The notes beneath the pieces were generated by a model, which saw only the letters and a list, made by a program, of their open reading frames with translations, made no database searches and had not been told where the DNA came from. From the NCBI GenBank assembly GCA_014695325.1, contig JACJNZ010000078.1, positions 1 through 40,392 on the forward strand: a stretch of DNA of 40,392 bases, read 5' to 3'. This document shows positions 16,084 to 24,765 of the stretch, in pieces. Numbering within the stretch: the stretch's first letter is position 1; each line of letters begins with the position of its first letter. The translations under genes and the position numbers were made by a program. This DNA is from Cyanobacteria bacterium FACHB-502. Lineage in GTDB: Bacteria > Cyanobacteriota > Cyanobacteriia > Elainellales > Elainellaceae.

Positions 16084-16108
16084 GATTGGGTTTGCTGTAT
16101 TGCATTGA

Positions 16109-17464
16109 TTATCCCTGATACTGCACCCGATAAATGCGTCCGTTTGCTTCATCGGTAAACAGCAGACTGCCATCCGCTACCACCAGCACTCCTACCGGAC
16201 GACCCCAGGTAGCGGGAACGGTCGGCTGAGTCAGAAACCCGGTGACGAAATCTTCGTAGTATCCTGCCGGACGGTTTGTTCTGGCATCAAACGGGACAAA
16301 GACAATTTTGTAGCCTGTGCCCTGGTTGCGGTTCCAGGAGCCGCGAAATGCGACAAATGCACCGTTTTGGTAGCGATTGGGGAAGGTGTCACCGTCATAG
16401 ATTTGCAGTCCCAGCGCGGCAGAATGCGCCTGAAACAGAACATCGGGCGTTTTGGTGCTGCCGATCAGGTCGGGTTTGGCGGGGCGATCGTTCACCAGTC
16501 GGCGCGGGTCGAGCTTATTAGGGGCAAGATAGGAATAGGGCCAGCCGTAAAAATCGCCTGCTTCCAGGTGGGTCAAGTAGTCGGGCACAAGGTCATCGCC
16601 CAGTCCGTCGCGTTCGTTGACCGTGGTGTAAAGTTCGCCTGTGGTGGGATGAAAGTCGAGTCCAACTGGGTTTCGCAGTCCTGAAGCAAAGGTCTGGCGA
16701 TCGGAGCCGTCAAGATTCATGATCTGTACTGAGGCGCGAGGTAAAGGCTCTTCGTCTACGTTAGTCCCAGAGCCGATCGACACAAAGAGCTTATTACCAT
16801 CGGGCGAAGCGACAACATTACGCGTCCAGTGGTTGTTATAGCCATCCGCAGGTAAATCGGCGATTTTTTGTCCCTGACCGTTGAGCGCAGTTTGTCCTTG
16901 CTGGTATGGAAAGCGCAGCACGGCATCGGTATTGCCCAGAAAGAAATAGCCGTTGGCGAATGCCATACCCAGAGCTTGATTTAGCCCATTCTCTGCCGTG
17001 GCAAAGATTTGATTGACTTCAGCCGCGCCGTCTCCGTTCCGATCGCTGAGTCGGCGAATTCGATTTTGCCGCGTTTCAGTCACCAGGACATCCCCTTCGG
17101 GGGTAAGTGCCAGCCAGCGGGGGCGATCGAGTCCTTCGGCATAAACGTTTACCGTAAAGCCTTCTGGCACGTTCAATACCGGATTTTGCGGAATCGGAAT
17201 CACCTGCGGCGGATTCGAGGCACTGTCAGTTTGAAAGGGTTGGGGCAGATCTTCAACCTGGATGTTGATTTGCTGCGGATTGAGCGATCGGGTTTGGATC
17301 AGGTTTTTGGGGCTAGAAGATTGCGCCTGAGGCTGGGTTTGAGCAACGGTTTCGGGCTGCGGTGAACTGGGTTGAGCAGATTGATTTTGCTCGATCGCAG
17401 AATCAGTGCTGCAAGCCGCCAGGGTCAGGAGAAATAGGGAACTAACCAGCGAAAGAAAGCGCAT
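16109..17464 (-). CDS. PQQ/sorbosone-type sugar dehydrogenase, lipoprotein
   Basis: Six-bladed propeller protein of 451 residues in the glucose/sorbosone dehydrogenase family, which oxidises sugars with PQQ. A lipoprotein signal is clear: MRFLSLVSSLFLLTLAAC with lipobox LAAC (C18). A Gln/Ser/Pro-rich linker runs to about residue 95. The catalytic fold begins LNVPEGFTVNVYAEGLDRPR, and later motifs are NHWTRNVVASPDGNKLFVSI, RNPVGLDFHPTTGELYTTVN, ERDGLGDDLVPDY, GSWNR, and PVGVLVVADGSLLFTDEANG. Many cyanobacterial members lack known PQQ synthesis, so cofactor use is uncertain. It is anchored outside the cytoplasm and precedes the VOC gene. Confidence 0.87.
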   Translation of the reverse strand: MRFLSLVSSLFLLTLAACSTDSAIEQNQSAQPSSPQPETVAQTQPQAQSSSPKNLIQTRSLNPQQINIQVEDLPQPFQTDSASNPPQVIPIPQNPVLNVPEGFTVNVYAEGLDRPRWLALTPEGDVLVTETRQNRIRRLSDRNGDGAAEVNQIFATAENGLNQALGMAFANGYFFLGNTDAVLRFPYQQGQTALNGQGQKIADLPADGYNNHWTRNVVASPDGNKLFVSIGSGTNVDEEPLPRASVQIMNLDGSDRQTFASGLRNPVGLDFHPTTGELYTTVNERDGLGDDLVPDYLTHLEAGDFYGWPYSYLAPNKLDPRRLVNDRPAKPDLIGSTKTPDVLFQAHSAALGLQIYDGDTFPNRYQNGAFVAFRGSWNRNQGTGYKIVFVPFDARTNRPAGYYEDFVTGFLTQPTVPATWGRPVGVLVVADGSLLFTDEANGRIYRVQYQG

Positions 17465-17621
17465 TAAACCAGATCAAACAGGACTACCTGATCGTGGTAG
17501 CAAATGTGTGAAACGATCGCCCTCTGTCGGAAAGCGTGTTGTTGGTATTGCAGTTGCCTTGTACCGATTAAGGTAATCGGATCTTCGTAGTGAAAGAAGC
17601 GACAAGCTAACAAAAAGGGCG

Positions 17622-17647
17622 GACAAGTTGCCCACCCCAGAGTTTTA
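17622..17647 (-). terminator. Rho-independent terminator after the ferritin-like gene
   Basis: On the minus strand GGGTGGGC-AACTT-GTCCGCCC forms an 8-bp stem (two G.U pairs) with a 5-nt loop, followed by TTTTTG. It lies 34 bases beyond the stop codon at 17681. Confidence 0.75.
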
Positions 17648-17680
17648 TTCCATATTCAGCAAATCAACAGCAAATCGAAT

Positions 17681-18469
17681 TTAGGCGGCAACGGGCTGAG
17701 TGGTTGATTCTCCAGCAGAATTGAATTCTGTCGGGTTTTCTGCCAATTCACTGGGTACACCGTCTCTTGCCATTGAAGGCAGTTGTCCGCCTTTTTGCAG
17801 CAGGTTGGTTGCCATCGCAATCATCGCATTGACTTTGCGGGTGCGCCATTCGGTGATCAGGGCTTCTGCTTTAGCATAGCCGAGCCGACGCTGCATGGCT
17901 TCGCGGAGATAGGCGGCGTGTCCTTCTTCGTCTTTGGCAATGCTGATCATGCCTTTTTTCAGGTTGAGGCTGATTGGATCATCGGGCAGGGCGTTTGCCA
18001 TGCGAACAAAATCTTTGCAGGCATCAAGTTCCAGGATGTAGGTGCTGCCCATAAACAGGAGCCAATCGATGCGATCGGGCGCGAACATCGTCTTGACATC
18101 GTATCCTTCGTAGTACGCCTCAAAAAAGGGACTGCGGCGACGCTCATCGGGCTTTCCGTCATCAGGTTTCTGAGGCAAGCTTTTGAAGTCAATGACTTGT
18201 TTGTTGAGCTGCTTCAAGGCGTGGGCAAAAATCTGTCCGTGGCGACCTTCGTCTTGAGCGTGTTTTGCCAGCCGTTCGGATAACCATTCATCGCCTTCGG
18301 CGGCGGCGCGTTTGCTCAGTGCCTCCAGAAAGGGAACCGAACCGGATTCAGCAAGCTGAAACCCTGCTAGCAAGTTAGGCCGCGATTTGGGGTCACGGAT
18401 GTTGGCGGCGGTGATATACGCGACTGCACCTGAACCCACCAGATGCAGCACTTGAGTCAAGAGATTCAT
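17681..18469 (-). CDS. Ferritin-like di-iron protein (MiaE-related fold)
   Basis: Helical protein of 262 residues with two half-sites of a carboxylate-bridged di-iron centre: E41 (LAESGSVPF) with E74..H77 (QDEGRHGQ), and E147 (ILELDACK) with E181/E182..H184 (KDEEGHAAY). This pattern occurs in ferritin-like oxygenases, including MiaE-type tRNA hydroxylases. The specific substrate is not resolved. The C-terminal 30 residues are low-complexity and end QPVAA. Its ATG lies 43 bases after the queF stop, so co-transcription with a tRNA-modification gene is likely. A terminator follows at 17622-17647. Confidence 0.8.
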   Translation of the reverse strand: MNLLTQVLHLVGSGAVAYITAANIRDPKSRPNLLAGFQLAESGSVPFLEALSKRAAAEGDEWLSERLAKHAQDEGRHGQIFAHALKQLNKQVIDFKSLPQKPDDGKPDERRRSPFFEAYYEGYDVKTMFAPDRIDWLLFMGSTYILELDACKDFVRMANALPDDPISLNLKKGMISIAKDEEGHAAYLREAMQRRLGYAKAEALITEWRTRKVNAMIAMATNLLQKGGQLPSMARDGVPSELAENPTEFNSAGESTTQPVAA

Positions 18470-18512
18470 AAGGGGTGAGGAGATTTACTGGGTGGTTTGC
18501 TGATTATTGTAC

Positions 18513-18935
18513 TCAGGTTATTGCTTTTTGGTGTGTAACTTTAACAGCTGTATGTACATTGCCGCGTGGCGTAAAGTCTCCTTCGATCGTAACTTCGAGT
18601 GGATCGCAGGCAGACACAAAATCATCCAAGATCTGATTCACCGATTCCTCATGCGAGATGTAACGATCGCGGTAACTGTTGATATACAGCTTAATTGCCT
18701 TTAGCTCGACGACTTTTTGATCTGGAACGTATGTGACGCGAATGGTGGCAAAGTCAGGATAGCCGGAGAAAGGACATTTGCAGGTAAATTCAGGCAGCGT
18801 AATGTCGATCGTGTAGCGGCGTCCGGGGCGTGGGTTGGGGAAGGTAATCAGTTCGCCTTCAGCGATCAGGCGTTCGCCGTACTTCAGTTCGGGCTGGGCT
18901 TGATTCTGGGCTTCGGATTGGATTGAGGAAGTCAT
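18513..18935 (-). CDS. queF: NADPH-dependent preQ0 reductase QueF
   Basis: Reduces 7-cyano-7-deazaguanine (preQ0) to preQ1 with two NADPH in queuosine synthesis for tRNA. This is a type I (short, unimodular) enzyme of 140 residues. Motifs: FTCKCPFSGYPDFATI with catalytic C54 and D61, the QueF signature ELKAIKLYINSYR (E77-R89), and FISHEE-like RYISHEESVN. The T-fold core is complete. The start is the ATG at 18935. No preQ1 riboswitch was recognised in the about 120 bases upstream. Confidence 0.95.
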   Translation of the reverse strand: MTSSIQSEAQNQAQPELKYGERLIAEGELITFPNPRPGRRYTIDITLPEFTCKCPFSGYPDFATIRVTYVPDQKVVELKAIKLYINSYRDRYISHEESVNQILDDFVSACDPLEVTIEGDFTPRGNVHTAVKVTHQKAIT

Positions 18936-19055
18936 GGAATTTGAGCTAAAGAAATTGAGCTAAAACGGACAACTTAACTATTTTATCGGCATGGGTGAGC
19001 CGCTGGGTGGTGGATAATAGAGAGGGGCAGGTGTTGTTGTAAATGGGTTTTGCGG

Positions 19056-19733
19056 ATGTCTGATGCTCAGTCTGGTGCTCAATTTTCGTCGGAGCCAATT
19101 CGACTCTCCCAGGGAGGGAACGGCTTTGCCTCGCCTGAATCGCCTGAGTTTTGGGAGAATTGCTATCAGGAGGGGACTGCGCGATGGGATTTGGGTCATC
19201 CTGCGCCACCATTTGCCAGTTTGTTGGATTCAGAGAATGCACCTTTGCCGGGACGAATTGCGGTCTTGGGGGCAGGACGGGGACAGGATGCCTTGCTGTT
19301 TGCCGAGCGCGGGTTTGAGGTGGTCGGGTTTGATTTTGCACCGTCAGCGGTGAATGATGCAAATGAGCTGGCTCAAGCCAGAGGATACCAGGCTCAGTTT
19401 TTGCAGCGAGACATTTTTAAGCTGTCGCCCGAATTTGACAGAAGTTTTGATTATGTGCTGGAACACACCTGCTTTTGCGCGATCGATCCGACCCAGCGAG
19501 AGGCGTACGTTCAGGTGGTCAAAGCTTTGCTGCGTCCGGCAGGGGCATTAATCGCACTCTTTTGGGCACACGATCGCTCTGGTGGTCCACCGTTTGGGAC
19601 GAGCCTGGAGGAAATTCGATCGCGGTTTATGCCGACGTTTGAAATTGTTTCGATCGATCGTCCCAAAAATTCGATCGAGAGACGGCGGAATGAAGAATAT
19701 TTAATTGTGCTGCGGAAACCTTCGGTCTCATAG
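19056..19733 (+). CDS. TPMT-like class I SAM methyltransferase
   Basis: Methyltransferase of 225 residues from the ATG at 19056. It resembles the thiopurine S-methyltransferase group: SPEFWENCYQEGTARWDLGH, then the SAM-binding VLGAGRGQDALLFAERGFEV with VGFDFAPSAV, DYVLEHTCFCAI, and LRPAGALIALFW. Such enzymes methylate thiols, selenols, halides or tellurite. The true substrate cannot be read. It is divergent from queF with about 120 bases between starts, where promoters for both must lie. Confidence 0.87.
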   Translation: MSDAQSGAQFSSEPIRLSQGGNGFASPESPEFWENCYQEGTARWDLGHPAPPFASLLDSENAPLPGRIAVLGAGRGQDALLFAERGFEVVGFDFAPSAVNDANELAQARGYQAQFLQRDIFKLSPEFDRSFDYVLEHTCFCAIDPTQREAYVQVVKALLRPAGALIALFWAHDRSGGPPFGTSLEEIRSRFMPTFEIVSIDRPKNSIERRRNEEYLIVLRKPSVS

Positions 19734-19883
19734 GATAGTTTCAGCATCCTAGAAAAATTTTCTTACCCAGAGGTTCCACCACGAGTTGAATATAAACTCA
19801 TAAACTTGGGGCAACGCTTCATGACAATTTTGGATGCGATCGCCGAGTTGCAGTGCGAGGTAGACGCGAATCGCAGTCGCATC

Positions 19884-19931
19884 AAAAGTCGATAAAGTCA
19901 AAAGCCAATAAAATCAAAAGCTAATAAAATC
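19884..19931. repeat. 16-bp tandem repeat, three copies
   Basis: Three contiguous 16-base units (aaaagtcgataaagtc, aaaagccaataaaatc, aaaagctaataaaatc) lie 15 bases beyond the stop codon of the dioxygenase gene. Units 2 and 3 differ by one base. No heptanucleotide STRR unit is involved. Confidence 0.85.
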
Positions 19932-19946
19932 GACATGCAACAGAGC

Positions 19947-20726
19947 TTATGCTAGCTCCAGCCCGATCTCAAATCGCCCTTCGTAGCCCTCACCGGATCG
20001 CGTTACGGGGAGGATAAGCTGTTCGCCACCCCTGCGAAAAATTCCGTCTCGATCGTTGCGAACCGATCGTGCTTCTCTTGTGGTGTATGGAGGCTGAGCG
20101 TAAACCTGATCTGTAACGGCATCCTCGAAGTAAAGCTGTGAGGTAAATTCATCAGCTGCTTGTGTGGGTGAGCTGGTGCGAATTTTGAAATGAATATGGG
20201 GAGTTCTACCGGGATACCAGCCGGGATAGATGGTGACAAACTGAGCGGTGCCGTTGCGATCGGTCATTTGATAGCCGCGCAGAAATTTTTGCCCCTGGGT
20301 GTCCTGCACGTCGGAATAGACGCCTTCTGCGTCACAGTGCCAAATATCGATTGTTGCGTTGCTTAACGGTTGACAGGCATTTCCGCTTAATTGGGAGACC
20401 TGAAAGACCAGACGAAGCGGCACTCCGGCTTTGATGGCGTTATCGGCAGGGTTCGATCGAATATCCGATCGGTTTAGCCGTTCATCAACAAAATAGGGTC
20501 CTTCGGTTTGCTGAGGTCTGACGATACAGCCAGGGGTAGATTGGGCAATTTGAGTGGTGGCTTGTTCGGGGATGGATGCTGAGCGGGTCGAACCTGGCGA
20601 AACCAGGGACTCAGTGGCATCCGAAGAGTCGCGAAAACAGCCGATCAGTGTTACAGCAGCAGTTCCACTCATCAAGCTGAGCATTCTGCGGCGATTAAGG
20701 CAAGAAAAGGAACGGGAGATTTTCAT
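19947..20726 (-). CDS. Exported intradiol ring-cleavage dioxygenase
   Basis: Non-haem iron(III) dioxygenase of the protocatechuate 3,4-dioxygenase/catechol dioxygenase superfamily, 259 residues. It carries an N-terminal RRR and hydrophobic segment ending in a lipobox-like TLIGC (C30), so it is exported and probably lipid-anchored. TEGPYFVDERLNRSDIRSN opens the catalytic domain. The four Fe ligands fall in IDIWHCDAEGVYSDV (Y137) and YPGWYPGRTPHIHF (Y171, H177, H179). An extracytoplasmic, lipoprotein member acting on plant- or lignin-type catechols is inferred. It is a single gene, without other aromatic-degradation genes nearby. Confidence 0.9.
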   Translation of the reverse strand: MKISRSFSCLNRRRMLSLMSGTAAVTLIGCFRDSSDATESLVSPGSTRSASIPEQATTQIAQSTPGCIVRPQQTEGPYFVDERLNRSDIRSNPADNAIKAGVPLRLVFQVSQLSGNACQPLSNATIDIWHCDAEGVYSDVQDTQGQKFLRGYQMTDRNGTAQFVTIYPGWYPGRTPHIHFKIRTSSPTQAADEFTSQLYFEDAVTDQVYAQPPYTTREARSVRNDRDGIFRRGGEQLILPVTRSGEGYEGRFEIGLELA

Positions 20727-21168
20727 AGGAACGATTCAGACAGGAACGAAACAGGATCAAGGCGAGTTAACAGTGATAGATGGAGAAATTCCTCGATCGC
20801 TGCTATCTGCATCATAGACAAAATGCAACTCAGTAATCAGAGGCGTGGAGGCAGGCGACGATCGCGGAACAAAGTTAGCCATCGTGGAAAAGATTAGCCA
20901 TGTAAACGCCTGTCACTCACAAATCCAATCAATTTCCTTGCCGATCGGAAAAACGAGTTCCCGTTTAATGCTCAAGTGCAAATTTCTATCGGTGAATTTT
21001 TCTGCCGCTGAAGGGCGATCGTCGTTTAAACCCGTTGCAAGCAGCCCTGAATCAAGCTCTGAATAAAAATCTCAGCAGATCGGTGCCAAAGATGGCAATT
21101 TGAACTAAGATTCATGGGCAATAACATCAAGATGTGCTGTAATTTATCAAACGTTGCGATTGCTATCG
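20727..21168. other. Intergenic stretch, nothing recognised
   Basis: These 442 bases between the divergent dioxygenase and coiled-coil protein genes contain no ORF with protein character and no evident RNA or repeat. They should carry the promoters for both genes. Confidence 0.5.
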
Positions 21169-21711
21169 ATGAAACCCCGATCGAATCAAAGTTCTACAGC
21201 TCAAAATCCTGCTGCTCCAGCGCAGTCCGCTAGCTATTCACCTTCGGTTCCGATTCCGATTTACCGAGAGCTAGCCGTCGAGCTGGATGCCACCAGAGCA
21301 TTACTAGAAACCGTTCATACTGAGAATCAGCAGCTTAAGCAGCAAAACCAGCAGCTTCGTCAGGAGATCGATCGCCTGGTGCAGTCTGCCTTAAATTTGC
21401 GCTCTTACAGCGAGTCGAGTGCGCCAATTGCAGAATCAATTTCTGCGCCTGATCCAGCTCCGGTCGCGGCTCCTGCTGCGCCGACTTCTGCGGCTGAGTT
21501 TGAATCTGTCGCGGCTCAGCTTCGCGGAAATTCCACCTCTGAACCACCGGTTGCCTCGACCCAGGTTGCTGATTTGCCACAGTCGCTTAGTTCAGGCACC
21601 AAGCCGAAGGGAGTGGGAGGACTCTGGCTGACGCTGACGGTGATTGCGATCGTCTTTAGCGCGTTTGGAGCCGGATTCTTTATGGTTAAACCCCTGCTGC
21701 AAAATCGTTAA
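21169..21711 (+). CDS. Coiled-coil protein with C-terminal membrane anchor
   Basis: Unrecognised protein of 180 residues from the ATG at 21169; an in-frame TTG at 21154 is less likely. Residues about 30-75 form a coiled coil rich in Gln and Leu (LLETVHTENQQLKQQNQQLR, then QEIDRLVQ). A flexible Ala/Pro/Ser-rich linker follows, and a single membrane helix near the C-terminus (LWLTLTVIAIVFSAFGAGFF) ends with a basic tail. This is a tail-anchored layout; a scaffolding or tethering role is possible but unproven. Confidence 0.78.
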   Translation: MKPRSNQSSTAQNPAAPAQSASYSPSVPIPIYRELAVELDATRALLETVHTENQQLKQQNQQLRQEIDRLVQSALNLRSYSESSAPIAESISAPDPAPVAAPAAPTSAAEFESVAAQLRGNSTSEPPVASTQVADLPQSLSSGTKPKGVGGLWLTLTVIAIVFSAFGAGFFMVKPLLQNR

Positions 21712-21726
21712 GTTTTTGGTCATTGG

Positions 21727-21754
21727 TCATTCGTTCTTGGTTATTCGTTCTTAG
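21727..21754. repeat. 14-bp imperfect tandem duplication
   Basis: tcattcgttcttgg and ttattcgttcttag are adjacent and differ at two positions. They lie just after the coiled-coil gene, and a partial third unit (tcatcag) follows. Confidence 0.65.
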
Positions 21755-21926
21755 TCATCAGAGATTGGCGGTTGACGAATGATGCAGGACAAGTGACTGT
21801 CTGATCGGGCAGACTCCTCTAGGTTCTTCTCTGGCTCCCCTCCAATTTTTCCCTCAATTCCCCGTCACAAACTCTGGTAGAATGATGAGCTTGTGATCAA
21901 TCAATTGCTGCGGGGACGGAAGACCT

Positions 21927-22922
21927 ATGGCTCGAATGTACTATGATGCTGACGCAAATTTAGATATCTTAGCCGGAAAGACGATCGCCATTATTGGCTA
22001 TGGCTCTCAGGGACATGCTCATGCGCTCAATCTCAAGGATAGCGGCATGAATGTGATCGTCGGACTCTATGCGGGGAGCAAGTCGGCAGCGAAAGCAGAA
22101 GCAGCAGGGCTAACGGTCAAATCTGTCGCAGATGCATCCGCCGCCGCCGATTTGATCATGATTTTGCTGCCGGACGAAGTGCAGCGCACGATTTACGAGA
22201 ATGAGATTGCGCCCAATCTCAAAGCAGGTAAAATTCTGGCGTTTGCTCACGGATTTAATATTAACTTCGGACAAATTGTGCCGCCTGCGGACGTGGATGT
22301 GGTCATGGTTGCGCCGAAGGGACCAGGACATCTAGTACGGCGGACTTATGAGCAGGGCGAAGGCGTTCCCTGTCTGTTTGCAGTGTATCAGGATGCAACC
22401 GGGCAGGCACGCGATCGGGCAATGGCGTATGCGAAAGGGGTGGGCGGCACTCGCGCCGGAATTTTGGAAACGACGTTCCGCGAAGAAACCGAAACCGATT
22501 TGTTTGGCGAACAGGTGGTGCTGTGTGGCGGTTTGTCTGCACTGATCAAGGCAGGATTCGAGACGTTGGTGAATGCAGGCTATCAGCCGGAACTAGCTTA
22601 TTTTGAGTGCCTCCACGAGGTGAAGCTGATTGTGGATCTGGTTGTGGAAGGTGGGCTGGCAAAAATGCGTGACAGCATCTCGAATACTGCTGAGTACGGC
22701 GACCTCACCCGTGGACCTCGCATCGTCACTGACGAAACTCGTGCCGAAATGCGGAAGATTCTCAGCGAAATTCAGACCGGACAGTTTGCCCGCGAATTTG
22801 TGCTGGAAAACCAGTCGGGTAAAGCAGGTTTTACCGCGATGCGCCGTCGCGAAGCTGAACACCCGATCGAGGAAGTCGGCAAGGATCTGCGAGCGATGTT
22901 TAGCTGGCTAAAGAAAGTTTAA
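21927..22922 (+). CDS. ilvC: Ketol-acid reductoisomerase
   Basis: NADPH- and Mg-dependent enzyme of valine, leucine and isoleucine synthesis: isomerises and reduces acetolactate to dihydroxyisovalerate. At 331 residues it is a class I (short) form. The Rossmann motif [17 protein letters not shown] lies near residue 25. The knotted C-terminal domain has [12 protein letters not shown] and the metal-binding region ETVN/E..H with [12 protein letters not shown]. The PKGPGH motif ([20 protein letters not shown]) is intact. ATG 21927 follows GGGGACGGAAG. A strong terminator follows at 22965. Confidence 0.97.
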   Translation: MARMYYDADANLDILAGKTIAIIGYGSQGHAHALNLKDSGMNVIVGLYAGSKSAAKAEAAGLTVKSVADASAAADLIMILLPDEVQRTIYENEIAPNLKAGKILAFAHGFNINFGQIVPPADVDVVMVAPKGPGHLVRRTYEQGEGVPCLFAVYQDATGQARDRAMAYAKGVGGTRAGILETTFREETETDLFGEQVVLCGGLSALIKAGFETLVNAGYQPELAYFECLHEVKLIVDLVVEGGLAKMRDSISNTAEYGDLTRGPRIVTDETRAEMRKILSEIQTGQFAREFVLENQSGKAGFTAMRRREAEHPIEEVGKDLRAMFSWLKKV

Positions 22923-22964
22923 TTGCAGCTCAGCAAATCATTTAAGTTTATCGATTATCACAGG

Positions 22965-22987
22965 GCGGGTTTTATACCCGCTTTTTT
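22965..22987 (+). terminator. Rho-independent terminator of ilvC
   Basis: GCGGGT-tttat-ACCCGC forms a 6-bp perfect stem followed by TTTTTT, 43 bases after the ilvC stop. Confidence 0.9.
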
Positions 22988-23568
22988 CTTGCTGGTTTGA
23001 CCGAAATGACTGAACCTATTTCCTTTTCCGGCTTCCATCAATCGAGAATTTTGAGATTAAAAGGAGAGCGTAAGGTTTCTCAGAAAATGGGTTGGCTTGG
23101 GGGGCAGTCCGGCGCACAATTAGGACTTTCCAAACTTCCTCTCAATGCTATTTTGATATTAGAAATAGAAAAGATAGCAAAAAAATGGAGTAGCCGTTTT
23201 GAGACTACTCACAAAGTTTTTCCCGAAATTCATTCTGTATCCAAAATATCACTTTTATTCCTGGCAGCCTAACTTGTAAGGTTATTTAAAGGTTGTATTG
23301 AGTTCGATATATTCTATTCTCTTATCTTCACATTCCTAGCGATTCTTAACCGATCGCCTGTTTTTATATTGCCAGACGCGATGAGTTTAAAGCCGGGGTT
23401 CCCTCTAGGTTAGTGCAAGCGAAGGAGCAAGGAGCAGTCCTACCCGAACTCGTCTTGATTTCTAGCCGTCAACTGGTTACCCCATAAAAAAACCTGTGTC
23501 CGCAGGGGGATCCAACCGCTCGTGTTCGTGGAGTATCAGTGGATATTGACGTAACGAAGATGTATTCC
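22988..23568. other. Gene-poor stretch upstream of the secreted low-complexity protein
   Basis: A small open frame (ATG 23006 to 23272, about 88 residues) lacks a ribosome binding site and has no recognisable family, so it is not called. A hairpin GAGTAG...CTACTC (23188-23210) followed by a T-run could terminate transcription. From about 23390 to 23480 the sequence is GC-richer and can pair GGGGT with ACCCC at its ends, which could be a leader RNA, but no known class matched. Confidence 0.35.
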
Positions 23569-24009
23569 ATGAAACTAAATTTCTTCACGAAACCGCTTTC
23601 GATCGCAGGACGTTGGATTGCGGCTGCGCTGCTGTTTGTTTGTGCAACTGCTTTTGCTTGGCAGGGTGCGTTTATTGCTAATACGGCAGCAATTGCTGCA
23701 CCTCAGGGAACCCTGATCGCATCCGACCTGGGTGATCAGGCTAAAGACAGCACAGAAGATGCCAAGCGCTCGAACAAAAACTTCGTGAGAGACGCGAAGA
23801 ATACGATTCAGGACGCTGCACAAAGCAATTCTGAAAAAGTCAAAGACTTCTTCGGCGATGATAACGCGATCGGTCGCAAAGCAGGCAGAGACGCTAATCG
23901 AATCGTGAATCGTGCAGAAGAGGATGCTTCTCGGACTCAGAGAGCGATCGACAAAAACCTGGGTGCAGTGAAGGATACGATAAATAAAGGGAAGGATAAC
24001 CTTGACTAA
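23569..24009 (+). CDS. Secreted, helical low-complexity protein
   Basis: Unrecognised protein of 146 residues. The ATG at 23569 is chosen because a GAAG lies about nine bases upstream; an in-frame ATG at 23560 is possible. An N-terminal signal peptide (basic start, hydrophobic ALLFVCATAFAWQGAF) is followed by a highly charged domain rich in Asp, Lys, Asn and Ala, with repeating segments such as AKDSTEDAKRSNKNFVRDAK, SEKVKDFFGDD and AGRDANRIVNRAEEDA. This resembles LEA-like or CsbD-like stress proteins in composition and should be helical or disordered. A terminator follows at 24083. Confidence 0.7.
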   Translation: MKLNFFTKPLSIAGRWIAAALLFVCATAFAWQGAFIANTAAIAAPQGTLIASDLGDQAKDSTEDAKRSNKNFVRDAKNTIQDAAQSNSEKVKDFFGDDNAIGRKAGRDANRIVNRAEEDASRTQRAIDKNLGAVKDTINKGKDNLD

Positions 24010-24082
24010 TTTAGCAAACCGCAGGGTAACGCTAGATTTCGTACAAGTAATCTAAAACAAGCAATCTAAACTGGGATTGAAC

Positions 24083-24108
24083 AAGGGGTGGTTTTCTAAT
24101 CGCCCCTT
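24083..24108 (+). terminator. Likely terminator after the low-complexity protein gene
   Basis: AAGGGGTG-gttttctaat-CGCCCCTT makes an 8-bp stem with one G.U pair, followed by taatttatt. It lies 74 bases beyond the stop. Confidence 0.6.
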
Positions 24109-24187
24109 TAATTTATTAAGGAACGGGTTCGCTCGATGCAGATTAAATGTAAATTGAACGAACTCCCACTTTTTTCTAAAAAACTCT

Positions 24188-24215
24188 TTATTGATATTTT
24201 TATATTGATATTTTT
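24188..24215. repeat. 14-bp tandem duplication, AT-rich
   Basis: tattgatattttta and tattgatatttttg are adjacent and differ only in the last base. They lie in the AT-rich gap (24010-24453) that otherwise shows only the terminator. Confidence 0.75.
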
Positions 24216-24453
24216 GTGTTTTTTTAGGGCGATTTAATAATATAGGTAAAAATCATCTATCTAGGGAAACATCAAAAATTTAGCCAGAGCACATCTTTAG
24301 GTTGGTTATTAAAAGAATTATAACTAGTTTGGTTTCCATAATATCTCTTTAATTCAAAGAAATTTGTTTCTTAAGGTTGCTATGAGAAGTTCTATTTATT
24401 CAGTATTTCTGCAATGGAAGCAACCGCTCTTTAAATAGGAAAACATTCACCTA

Positions 24454-24636
24454 ATGGCTAAGAATGTCGTCGCCATTGCAGGCTTATCTAGTGTTTCTGA
24501 GTTTGAGGGTCTGACGATCGTGCAAAGTCAGGGAGATGCAGGGACTATCGCCGCTAGTTAGCCCAACCTGGCGATCGCTGTTCTTGAAGGAGTACAAGCT
24601 GGCACTTTGGATAGCAACAGTTTTGCCTTTGCCTAA
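24454..24636 (+). pseudogene. Remnant of an RTX/calcium-binding protein C-terminus
   Basis: Sixty codons from ATG 24454 to TAA 24634 encode EFEGLTIVQSQGDAGTIAAS, an in-frame TAG (24559-24561), then PNLAIAVLEGVQAGTLDSNS and FAFA. This matches the tail module 'GLTIVQSG...LAVLxGVxAxxLxxxxFxFA' found at the end of cyanobacterial RTX-like secreted proteins. The upstream bulk of such a protein is missing. CAG (Gln) to TAG would explain the stop. Confidence 0.65.
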
Positions 24637-24765
24637 ACTCGCGTTGATTTGACGAACCAGTGCCCCTACTGCATTAAAGAGGTAGGAATATATTACAACG
24701 CATCATTGACTCCTCCGTTGAATTCTTTGATCCCCCCACTACAACCTACGAGAACGAGAATAAGT

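Noticed and set aside
18936-19055. preQ1 riboswitch upstream of queF
   Set aside because: No recognisable preQ1 aptamer (C-rich stem-loop with A-rich tail) could be found on the minus strand.
23006-23272. An 88-residue gene after ilvC
   Set aside because: No ribosome binding site, no family character, and it overlaps a hairpin; most likely chance.
23378-23490. A riboswitch or small RNA before the low-complexity protein gene
   Set aside because: Complementary ends (GGGGT/ACCCC) exist but no known class (glutamine, cobalamin, guanidine, 6S, Yfr) fits; left as a note only.
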